DNA of 64,000 bases from Ridgeia piscesae (lineage: Eukaryota > Annelida > Polychaeta > Sabellida > Siboglinidae), in NCBI GenBank assembly GCA_025642075.2, contig JAODUO010000440.1:172001-236000 (forward strand), in the 5' to 3' direction. Below, in pieces: positions 12,001 through 24,800 of this stretch; positions within the stretch are counted from its first letter, which is position 1, and every line of letters begins with the position of its first letter. The position numbers were made by a program, and so were the translations under genes. Under the pieces are notes generated by a model. The model made no database searches. It was not told the origin of the DNA and worked only from the letters and a program-made list of their open reading frames with translations.

Positions 12001-15000
12001 TATGAACCATTGAATAACTTTATTTTATTTCTCCTCTTCCAGACACACTGGGCCTGGACAACAGAGTGGCTATGGCTTTGAGTTGACCTTCCGTCTGCGG
12101 AGACAGCCAGGGGAAGAAGCAGCTCCCCGCTGGCCTGTCTTCCTTCTGTCCTCCCTCGCTAAATATGTCTTCCACTCAGGTACTCCTCGGGTTATTACTT
12201 CTAGGCCAAAGGAACTGTTATTTGTTAAAAACTGATACCCGGTAGTAAAACTATTTTGTTTAAATACTCTGAAAAGTGTCTATTTTTGTACGTTTAGCTA
12301 AAATCTGACAAAGAGAATGCAAGAACTGTCATATGATGGAATTTTACATAGTTAATATTATGTTCACAATGTTCCGCGTATTTTCTACAATTGCCGCATT
12401 TAATTGGATATGTCCGATGACTTGTAATAGTATGATATTATGTTTAACAGTGCATTTTTGTCAAACATTTATCTTACCCTACATATCCTCTTTGCCCACA
12501 CAGGAGTGTGAGGCACCAATACATTTCTTACACAGTTCTATTTTTTTAATAAAAATAATTGAAATATAAATGTAATAGAACTAATCACGTTGTTTATAGC
12601 AAGATGCTACAAATAATTTTTATTCTTATTTCTCTACAATTAATAACTGACCTAAACAGACTGTGAAATTAGTAGTTTATGAGCAATATTGGGGTCTACT
12701 GCCTGAATATTTTCCTACAGGTGCACTGTGTCACATAATCATATCACAAATTATCTCTGTGATGTGTAGGTAACATTCTCAACTGTGGTGACCATATACC
12801 ATGGCACAAACCTCTAGAAAGAAACGTGCAGTCTAACATCCAACACATGCTTCTTGCCAAAGACGTTCAGCTCGGTTCACTGGAAACAGACCATGGCAAT
12901 GTCCAGTTCAGACAAGTAAGTAAAATATAGTTTTCTTTTAGTGGTATATCAGTTTGGATAATCAAAACCATCCAGGGTGGTAATTATGAGCATGAAATTT
13001 GCTGATTCAGCAGGTTTTTTTCTAAAGATGCCAAATGTATTAACCTTTACAGACCTGAATTTTTTTGAGAAATATGTATGCACGTTTTTAAACACCTGTG
13101 GTTTGATTATTATTAAGAATGTTCCCACATATGTACACATTTTTGGAAAGGTAACATATTCAAGAATCTGTGGAGAGAAAATTACATTATTACCTAATTA
13201 TTATTGGCAAAACTGCACCTGACAATACATGACCACCCCTATGCGTCGAGCGATATATCGCTCGACCGGTCTTTAAAGGTTAAGAACAATATGTAGAATA
13301 TTAATAAATAAGAAATGCAAGATAACGTCATGATAAATATTTACCACATGTCGCTAAATCTGAAGTGGCTGTTATTAACAGATGTATTAGTTTTGGAGTT
13401 TGTTCTCAGGATCTGCCATGTGTAATACTTGTGTATTATGTACAGCACTGGGATCTGTTCTTTCAGATTGTTGGAGTGACTGAGGCAGAGGTGAAGGCTG
13501 CACATAGATGGCGAGGCAACGGAATCACAAACCTTCTTGCACAAGTTCCAGAGTACGTCTCCTGTCTCTTCCAGCAATTGTAGCAGTATCACTAATAAAT
13601 TCAAATTGGCTACGATTATATACCATGTTCTTTCTATTCAACAACCAACTTATATAGTTACTCTACTATACATAACTCTGATATACCTAGAACCCTTAGA
13701 TCATCCAAACAAATGTTTTGTTCCTAAAACTAAGCTCAATACTGGCAAGATGCTTTCTCTGTAGCTGCACCAACTATCTGGAATGAACTATCTGTTACAA
13801 TTAAATCATCTGAAAGTATTCCCACGTTTCATAAAAACAAAACATATTTGTATGAAATTCCATCTCCACGGTAAATTTTCAGCAGTTCCCTGCCGCTATG
13901 ACGACTCCTGCCTGTTCCCATTTATGATTTAGCATAATGATTTTGTTTGTTGCACCTCTGGCCTTACATTTTCAAGGATATAGGTACTATAGAATTACTA
14001 TTATTACTATTACTACCAATTTTTATTAAAACCACTACAAAAAGCCGAGTAGCTATTACATAGATGTATAATCACTGTTAGTAACTTTATAACTGAAACA
14101 CATTCTTTCTGATCTGTAAACAAACTTCTGAGTGTTCTTTTCGTTTTCTGCAGCCATAAATATTCTTCAAATGTATTTACTTATCCTCTTTGTGCCACCA
14201 TAAGCAGTGAAGAAACCTACAACATGACCATGTATCTTATTACAAAATAGAGTGCAAAATACTTGTTATTTGTCTGTGTATATAGCAAGACGTGTGTGAC
14301 CCCGGTCACTTTTAGCAGTTCTGTAATTGTTGTCATGTAAATGTTGATTATTTATATGATGGCTTATTGATTCTGTTGTCAGAGCTGGTGGGTCTCTGCT
14401 TGTGACAGACATGCGGCGCCAGAAGTCTATGTTTAATCTGCGTCCGGATCTTGTGAAGACAGTCGTGGAGAGTTTGGAGAAGGAGGGCTGTAACCTTGGC
14501 AACATCACAGCTGCTTGTGGCTGGACTGATCTCTCAGGAAACAGGTATGAACCTGAAACTGGTTTGGTCATATGGATTCTGGAAACTGGTTTGATTTCTT
14601 GGAAACAGATATAATATTTACGAATACTGTTATGATATCTCTAGAAACTGGTTTGAACTGTACATGTATAATATTCATTGAAACAAGTATGACATTTGTG
14701 GAAACAAATAAGATATCTTTGGCATTTGAAAACATGATATATTTGAGAAACAAAGTGTGTTCTATTGGGAAACATGTACAATCTCTTTGGAATCAGATAT
14801 GATATCTCTGAGAAAATAAGGTTTGTTTTCATGGAGAATGTTTTTATTAGTAGCAATTCCGAAAATGATGAAGAGCGAGAACTGAAAAAAGTTCATCTGA
14901 CCTTTGACCTTGAAGCAGCCGAATTACTCCCATTGGTTGTCAAGTAAGCCGACTTGAATCATCCTTTGCACTCTCTACTGTTTTATACTTAGCAAATATT

Positions 15001-16978
15001 TAATTGTTTTGCAACTATGAAAGATAGCAGACACTTTGATGTGATATCAAGTGTTTCACTTTCTTGTAAAGCTAATGAGTGATTCTTCATAACGATATGG
15101 CACAGAAAAGTGTTAATTATTTTAACAGATTAAAATTAATGACAGTCGAATACCAGCAATAACATTCAGTTTCTCCTGCAGCTTTCTATGGCGTAACTTG
15201 GTCCACAAAACAGTTGTAAGAATTTGTCCAGAAGGAAAGTCTCTGTTCAGTTGACTGGTCCTATGAGAACATTATGTTCAGACGTAGTTGTCTGTACTGT
15301 AACTTCTGGGTCTGAAATGCTTCTGTCATGACAGGGGCAGGAATTATTAACAGGACATGTGAATGTGTGTAGTGTTTATATTGGTTTGTTTAGTTTGAAC
15401 CCATTGCTGGTTAAATGTGTCAATTTCTAATGTTAAGAGCAATACATAGAGAACCAGGCATAACTGTTTCTGACCGAGATGTTTGTTCACTGACACAGGG
15501 GCCGACTGCAGCAAGGAAAGTACTTTGTCTTCCAGAACGTCTCTGATCAGGTGATGGTTTTTGTTCCGCCTGACTTCACAGCAGACATGGTTCTGGTTGA
15601 CTCGACTCACAGACTCAAAGCTCAGAGGAAGGTGCTTCAGGTGAGAACATACTCTCAAGCTTTGCCCCTTTTCTAAGGGTAACCCACATGGGTAATAGGG
15701 TTGTAGTAACCATGGACCAATGTTATACTATTTGTGACTTTTCTGTACATTTAATTCAATCTATATGGAATAAGGGAGAAAATTACAGCAATAGCTTTTA
15801 CTTATTACTGCTTATTTATATCCAGATGGGTCAACATTTCTCCGATTGTAGCTCTTTTCCAGTTTCCAATTTTTGGCAGTACAAGAAAGTAGTTGTCAAA
15901 TTAAACTTAACATAAAAGTTGTGTTATTACAAAATTACAGTTGCATAAGGAAATCGTTCATTTTAAGAGCATACAAAACCTTTTCATGTGTATTCCATCT
16001 TCATCAGACATTTGTCAGTTGTTTTTAAACATATCCACACTACTGGGTATTAGTATTAACACAATAATAATAATAGTAAGTGTAATATATTTAATTCACT
16101 TGTCTCCATATCCCGTTTACAATGTTCATTTACTAAAGCTACTTTGTCCCGTGTAGCTACTTTGAGTGTGAAGGAAGTCTACCACTGTCAGTACCAGTAT
16201 CTTCACAACCATTCACTGTTTGACAGACATTAAAGTGGCCAACGTGAAAATGACATCCAAGAATTTAATAGTGTATCTAGGGTGAAATGATTTCTCTTCA
16301 GATCTACTGCTCAGCCTACTTCATAGACGACCTTGCTCTGGAGCTGGAAGATCTCGAGAATCCTCAACAAGTACGTTTGTGTGGAACATACAAGTCTGTC
16401 ACATTATGTACAAAACTGACTCTTGGAGGAAATTAGCGAGTGTCAGTATTATGTGCACACATGATTGTCATAATTCCAAACACAAGACATTTTCAAAGTT
16501 ATAGCTTACATTTTTAAGAAGATGGGTATCTATTTTTTTCTTCACAGATCAGTGTATATTTGTATTTAATATTTGTTTGTATTTAATTTAATATTTTGTA
16601 CATTTACAACAATTCAAGTCTGAAATGTGTGTAAAACATTATTATTGCACTGGATAATTCAAAACGCCAGCGTCCTGTTGCAATATTTTTGATTATTTGA
16701 ATTTTATGCTTATGTTACAGACTGGTGAAAAAGTTTGACTTGAACAAAAATCAAGTTATGCAAGTTTCAATTATTGAAGTGCACTGTAACAAGTTTGGAG
16801 AATATTACCAGTGAAAAATTAATAATGTTCATGTATGATATTACAATACTTACTGAATAAGATAATTGTGCTCTTGTTTCAGATCAAACCATATTTTCCA
16901 AAGGTCTTTCAGCTGGAGTCGCCAAGTGTCACCATAACTGTGTCACCAAATGGAACTCACGTGAACACTGTCACATAG
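9063..16978 (+). CDS. SUFU: SUFU, Suppressor of fused homologue (complete, ten exons)
   Basis: SUFU binds and restrains GLI transcription factors in Hedgehog signalling. Exons: 9063-9172, 11471-11605, 12043-12179, 12770-12915, 13467-13552, 14383-14544, 14851-14943, 15499-15640, 16302-16370 and 16883-16978. All junctions are GT-AG and in phase, giving 391 residues ending HVNTVT. Diagnostic matches to animal SUFU are KYWxGGxDPLDxI, VPEHWHFITFGFSDLHGD, GYGFELTFRLRR, NIQHMLLAKD, VTDMRR and GWTDLSG. It is shorter than the human protein (484 residues): the N-terminal extension is absent and the disordered stretch between the two lobes is cut to about ten residues (SSNSENDEERE). The C-terminal tail is also divergent. 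It could be a divergent paralogue; orthology is the simpler reading. An AATAAA lies at about 17292. Confidence 0.92.
9365..11027 (-). pseudogene. Degenerate non-LTR retrotransposon (LINE) reverse transcriptase fragment
   Basis: Minus-strand frames between 11027 and 9734 give ordered RT motifs: KACGSDGI, then QFGFKKKHGTDQ, DANKAFDRI, NGVRQGGILSPYLFNVYVDEL, the active-site IYADDLVLIS, and downstream YKYLGNYIS. The frame is broken by a shift near 10500, a stop near 10410 and another near 10130, so it is dead. The 5' part with the endonuclease is missing. The 3' end near 9365-9400 carries repeated TTGAATTGAA on the minus strand, like the short-repeat tails of CR1/L2/Jockey-type LINEs. It sits antisense in SUFU intron 1. 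Confidence 0.85.
13245..13266. repeat. 22-bp perfect palindrome
   Basis: GTCGAGCGATA followed directly by its exact reverse complement, in a SUFU intron. Related GAGCGAT/ATCGCTC words recur near the palindrome-ended repeat at 44005-44560. Confidence 0.8.
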
Positions 16979-17780
16979 CGTGATGTCTTGATATCATTGT
17001 GACAGATGTTGGACACTGACAGACTCACAATGAAATGTCATATGCAAAGTTGTTAGTTCACTGCCATGTGTATAATGTTATAATACATACATTTTAATAT
17101 AAACAATATTTTATTACTGTATAACAATTAGGTCCACAGGTATCACTACAGATTACTGTGACATGATATACATTATCACACAATTTGAGCACTGTTGGAG
17201 AATATTATCCATGGTATTATACATACATTTCAACATTGTTGTTTAGCTTTTGCTCAAAATCATATTATACTTTGTTTGTACTCAACATTCCAATAAATCA
17301 TGAGGTGTATAGTTACTGTTGCAGTTGACATGGTTGATATCACATATTACCCGGTATACAAACTGACTGCCAATAATATGTCCCAACAACAATTTCATAT
17401 AAACAACCTGATATATCATATCAGTAAGAATATTTTCACTGCATAACAAAAATAGTCAACACCTGTTCCTTGAAATCAACATGAGTGAAAAAATATATAT
17501 ATATTTAGAACTGCATGTAACTAATAACAAATTGAATTTTCATGAGTTTTCGATTAATGATAATATTATTTAAGGGATTAAAAAAATAATTTGTGAGACA
17601 TGTTATTAAAAAGTTTACATTGCAACGTACAAAAAATGTAACATGCCATGTTTTATATTTAAAAAACCTGTAGATGAACATCATGTAAAGCTCACAGAAA
17701 TGTCTTAAGATTTATGACAAACAAGACATTGTAACATAATGAAAACAATAGTGAATATATTGTTCATGGCTCCAAGAATG
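16979..17780. other. SUFU 3' UTR and AT-rich intergenic sequence
   Basis: Holds the presumed SUFU 3' UTR with an AATAAA at about 17292. The rest is AT-rich and I see no gene in it. Confidence 0.6.
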
Positions 17781-17784
17781 GTTT

Positions 17785-17893
17785 ATTATAGTATAATTTA
17801 ACTTACTTTGGAGCTTACTGTTGAAGATGAGTACAACGTTTCAATCCGTCAGCTACGGACCTTGTTCACGTACGGGTGTCACGTGTGTTGCCT
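17785..17893 (+). repeat. Left inverted terminal repeat of the Penelope-like element
   Basis: Inverse of 18942-19054; shared words include GTATAATTTAACTTACTTTG, GAAGATGAGTAC and CACGTGTGTTGCC. The arms have diverged by several substitutions. Confidence 0.85.
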
Positions 17894-18941
17894 TCCTCAC
17901 TGGAAGTCATCACAGAGAAACTACAAGAAGATGACACCCTAACCAGCAGCACGGAAAGTTGAGCTTCTCGACTTCTGCCTGAATACGACCTACTTCATAT
18001 ACGACGGGGCATACTACCAGCAAACACATGGTGCAGCTATGGGATCACCCATATCTCCCCTAGTAGCTAATTGCTACATGGAACAATTTGAGAAAGTAGC
18101 CATCTCTACAGCACCACACCCCCATCACTGTGGCTACGATACGTGGACAACACATTCACCGTACTTCACATTCAAATTCACCATCGAACCTGAGAAAGAT
18201 GGCAAACTTCCCTTCCTGGATCTATGCCCCTTTATGGATGATGGACCCCAAAAGATAACCATTTGGGGGCCCGACCCCGGACCAGTACCTCCTCAAGTCA
18301 CACCCCCTCAAACCCCAAAAACGTTTTTGTGACCCCCCCAAACCCAGCAGTATGTCCCACGGGAAAGCGGGAAATCAGAACTGGCACACGTCCACAATGC
18401 CCGAGACCCAATGGATCCCCAAGTGGGCGCTTGCACCTCCACCATCCAGTCAAAAAGACCACCTACACGAACAACCCCAAAAGACCTATGCGGGGACTAC
18501 CATCTGGGGATTTCAGAACACGGCCCGGTTTATAAGTCACACAACATACACATGTCCCAAAAGCCAGCGCCCCCCCTCCCTCGAGGGTGACCCCCTAAAT
18601 ACAAAATACCTAAAGAACACCAATGGGAACCATCTAAAACAAAAGTGTGACATCGACAGCAGCCACAAAAAATAGGTGAAAAAAAGAAACACTCAGCCAA
18701 AATTAAAAAAAACCCAAATGGATAAAAACAGGAGTGGGAGTCCCCGGGGGGCCACAGGACACTCAGTGTCCATAAAGAAAAACAAAAATACTGACCCGTG
18801 AATCCAACTGGCACAAGAGAAAGTAAAGGAGGCTAAAATATATATATTTTAAAATTTAAAAAAAAAAAAAGAATCTCCCCATAACAGAGACCAGGGATAC
18901 CATCTGCCTGCCATTTACAACCAAATTATCCCGCCGAAATC

Positions 18942-19054
18942 TGAGGCAACACACGTGACATTAGTACGTGAACAAGGTCCGTAGCTGACGGATCGAAACG
19001 TCGTACTCATCTTCGACATTAATCTCCAAAGTAAGTTAAATTATACTACAATAA
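18942..19054 (-). repeat. Right inverted terminal repeat with a hairpin and GAAACG motif
   Basis: Read on the plus strand, GGTCCGT and ACGGATC pair around AGCTG as a 7-bp stem and are followed at once by GAAACG. This resembles stem II plus the GAAA strand of the hammerhead ribozymes found in Penelope-like terminal repeats. The usual CTGATGA before the stem is degraded to GTGAACA, so activity is doubtful. Confidence 0.5.
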
Positions 19055-19138
19055 TGAAAACAGTTTGCACAATGTGTTTCCAATCCTCCAAGATGTTCAT
19101 CAGTCAATGACTCAATGTGACATGCATTGACTGGTTTC

Positions 19139-21159
<2,021 letters not shown>

Positions 21160-21847
21160 ATGAAAGTGGCTCACTGGATGATGCTAGTACGCAGAATGGG
21201 TTTGTCGAAAATACACATGTCTACTGCACGAATTGTGTGGGCTTCACAAATGTGTACGCATTGTAAAGAACGCCTGCAAAGTGAGTTACTACACATCGAC
21301 GCAGCATTTATTATCGGATGTTGAAAGCGCGTGCAGAATTTACCGTAATCATACAAATAAAAGGCACCGTTTATATTGCGGATTTACGCCCCCCCCCGAA
21401 CGTTAAATGAAGACGAGAACACCAAATAAGACCATTTTGATTGGTATTTATGTTGGTAAATTAAATGGATACTTCAGATCCAGATCAACCTCAATTTTGC
21501 TTTTATAAGTCAATTGTATCTACATGTTGATACTCCCCTTACATGAAACGTTCACTTCCATGAAATTATAAATGCACATTTTCAAGACCAGGTACAAACA
21601 TGCCAAATCAGAAAGATTCATAAAACACTTAGTGTATTGTGTGCCAAAATATAATGAATTGTTTACTATTGTAGTAAAATGTAATACATTTGTCAATAAA
21701 TCATGATATTTTGGCAAACAAAATATTTAGCATTTTATTATTCTTTCTGATTTTGCATGTATTTAAACTTGCATCTGTACCAGGTCTTCAAAACGTGCAT
21801 TTAAAATTTAATAGAAGTGAACATTTTAAGTAAATTAAATAATTTTT

Positions 21848-21890
<43 letters not shown>

Positions 21891-24800
21891 TAAGATGAAG
21901 ACAAACTATGCATTAACATCCTGTATTTGTCAGTGTCTCAGGCACCAGAGGACAATACAGAGTCACAGTCAATGACTGCGGCTGATGAACAAGCCCGCTA
22001 CCGAAAAGTGATGCAAAATGTTCCTCAGCCTGGTGAGTACAGTGAAGTGTGATCCAATAGATATATAATATTTTTACCTGCTAGTATAATTTTTAATACT
22101 TGACAGTTCTTTATTTCAGCACCAACTGTTTCCACGTGTAACTGAATTCAGTGTAGAGTATTATTATGTATAATAAACATCATGACATGTCTTTATTCCT
22201 GAATTAATTACACAAACAAATAAGTGCTAATGTATTAAGTATTAACTAGGTATTACTAATAATGTGTAATCATTTATAATTTATACAAAGTAAACATTTT
22301 TATTGTGTGATTGAGCATTTACTGTGTTGGATCAATACTATCTTTCCAAGTTTATGGCACTGGATAAAACCAGATTTGTAAAGTGAGGCTTAACCAAAAT
22401 TAATTTGTTTGTTATAATGTGTATTTTTCGTCAGTTTTGTTTAATTTCATATACATTATGCAGTTGACACCATTCGTGACCTTTTCAGTGGTTGTCGTGA
22501 CAACAGGCATCTACAACAAAGAGACAGACATATGGCTGAAGCGGGGTATCACCTGTAGTTCCTTCACCAGTGTAGCTCTCAAGCCTCCGATAATCTCATT
22601 TGCCATCCACATGCCAAGGTAATAAGTTATTAAAAATATTACAGTGACGTTATTAAAATAACACAAGAGAGTATCAACAACCAAATAAAATATCAACGAT
22701 AGTCTATTCTACAACAAATCTTAGGTAGTTTATACATTTATATTTGTTTTCAGTAAATCAATTTTCTATTAAAATGTTTTTGTAGTGTGGAAATGTTAAG
22801 AGAATTACCAATTTCAGTCTTAGTATAATTATCATGTCTTGTGCTGACATAACCATTTTTATTTTGTACCAAATAATGTATAGTTTGTGTTCAGTTTGTT
22901 CCATGATGATTGTTTTTCATTTGCAATAAAGTATTTGACTATTTGACTATACTCATAATTAAGGTTTATGTATAATTTTAACACTTATTAACATTTGGTG
23001 ATTTTCAGTCGGATCCACGACTTGTTGGAAAAGACAAAGAAATTTGCAGTCAACGTTCTTGCAAAGAACCAGGTGACTTGTTTATTTCAAAAATGACATT
23101 TGACCTGTTATGTGATGTCCACAACTATTCAAAACAATTATGCCTAATCATGTGAGTGAAGACACAAAGTTAGTTCATGCACAAGCTTGATGCATGTCAC
23201 AATTGTGTACAGTGTAGTATTATGACAATTTATTACTGTCTAGGTGCAGTGGTTGGAGCTTTGGACCCTTAAGTAAGACAACCCAGGTTCAAATCCTGTG
23301 TAGTCGTATCACACCTTGGGCAAGTTTTTTCACTCTACATTGCTCCACACTGCAGTCTACTCAGCTGTGTAAATGGCTGTAGCCATAGTTGGATATTTGT
23401 GTATGGATATCTTCCCAGAGAAGCTGAGATGGTGTCTGATTGAACATGTCTGTCTGGGAGTAAAGTGTAAAGCGCTGCGAGCAATCCTGAAGAATGGATT
23501 CTGTGCTATATAGGAACTCACCTTTATGTTTATATTTTGTATGTACATTTTTGATGCGATTCTCTGAAAGATGCTTCTTTGACTGAAGGTGAAATATGCG
23601 ACACATTTTGCTTCGGCAGCTGTGGAGGGCACTGATCAGTTCGAAGGAATTCCACACGAACTAAATCAAGAGGTGTGTACCTGTTACTCACATTTATATC
23701 AGCCACATTCTCTGTGCAGCAGTAATGATACAATATATATAGATGTTTGAAGAAGTGGTAATCTCTGATTTTGACAAGTTGGAATGACCACAGTGAAATT
23801 GGCATAGTGTCAATGATTAAGTTGCTGTACGTTGACAACAAACTGCTGCATGCACACACATATTGATGTTATAACGTACACTCTCTTGTACAAAGTGCAC
23901 ACACATATTGGATGTTATAACGTACACTCTCTTGTACAAAGTGCACACACATATTGATGTTATAACGTACACTCTCTTGTACAAAGTGCACACACATATT
24001 GATGTTATAACGTACACTCTCTTGTACAAAGTGCACACACATATTGATGTTATAACGTACACTCTCTTGTACAAAGTGCACACACATATTGATGTTATAA
24101 CGTACACTCTCTTGTACAAAGTGCACACACATATTGATGTTATAACGTACACTCTCTTGTACAAAGTGCACACACATATTGATGTTATAACGTACTCTCT
24201 TGTACAAAGTGCACACACATATTGATGTTATAACGTACACTCTCTTGTACAAAGTGCACACACATATTGATGTTATAACGTACACTCTCTTGTACAAAGT
24301 GCACACACTTGATGTTATAACGTACATCTCTTGTACAAAGTGCACACACATATGGATGTTATAACGTACACTCTCTTGTACAAAGTGCACACACATATTG
24401 ATGTTATAACGTACACTCTCTTGTACAAAGTGCACACACATATTGAAGTTATAACGTACACTCTTTTGTACAAAGTGCACACATATATTGATGTTATAAT
24501 GTACACTCTCTTGTACAAAGTGCACACACATATTGATGTTATAACCTACACTCTCTTGTACAAAGTGCACACACATATTGATGTTATAACGTACACTCTC
24601 TTGTACAAAGTGCACACACATATTGATGTTATAACGTACACTCTCTTGTACAAAGTGCACACACTTATCAATATTGTAACGTACACTCTCTTGTACAAAG
24701 TGCACACACTTATCAATATTGTAATGTACACTCTCTTGTACAAAGTGCACACACTTATCAATATTGTAATGTATACTCTCTTGTATAAAGTGCACACACT

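Larger units (their letters stand above)
17785..19054 (+). mobile_element. Truncated Penelope-like element between inverted terminal repeats
   Basis: Near 17960-18330 the plus strand encodes [20 protein letters not shown] then [20 protein letters not shown], the palm signature of Penelope-like element RTs, and [17 protein letters not shown]. The catalytic YVDN-like motif (CGATACGTGGAC, 18139) is out of frame with its neighbours, so the copy is broken. RT begins directly after the left repeat (5' truncation) and no GIY-YIG endonuclease is recognisable. The flanking arms, about 17785-17893 and 18942-19054, are imperfect inverted copies of each other (about 110 bp) sharing TCCGTCAGCTACGGACC. The interior 18240-18900 is rich in C and A homopolymers. 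It lies between the convergent SUFU and MRM2 genes. Confidence 0.85.

Noticed and set aside
18263..18814. Overlapping Pro/Thr-rich open frames
   Set aside because: Composition comes from the C/A homopolymer-rich, broken Penelope-like element.
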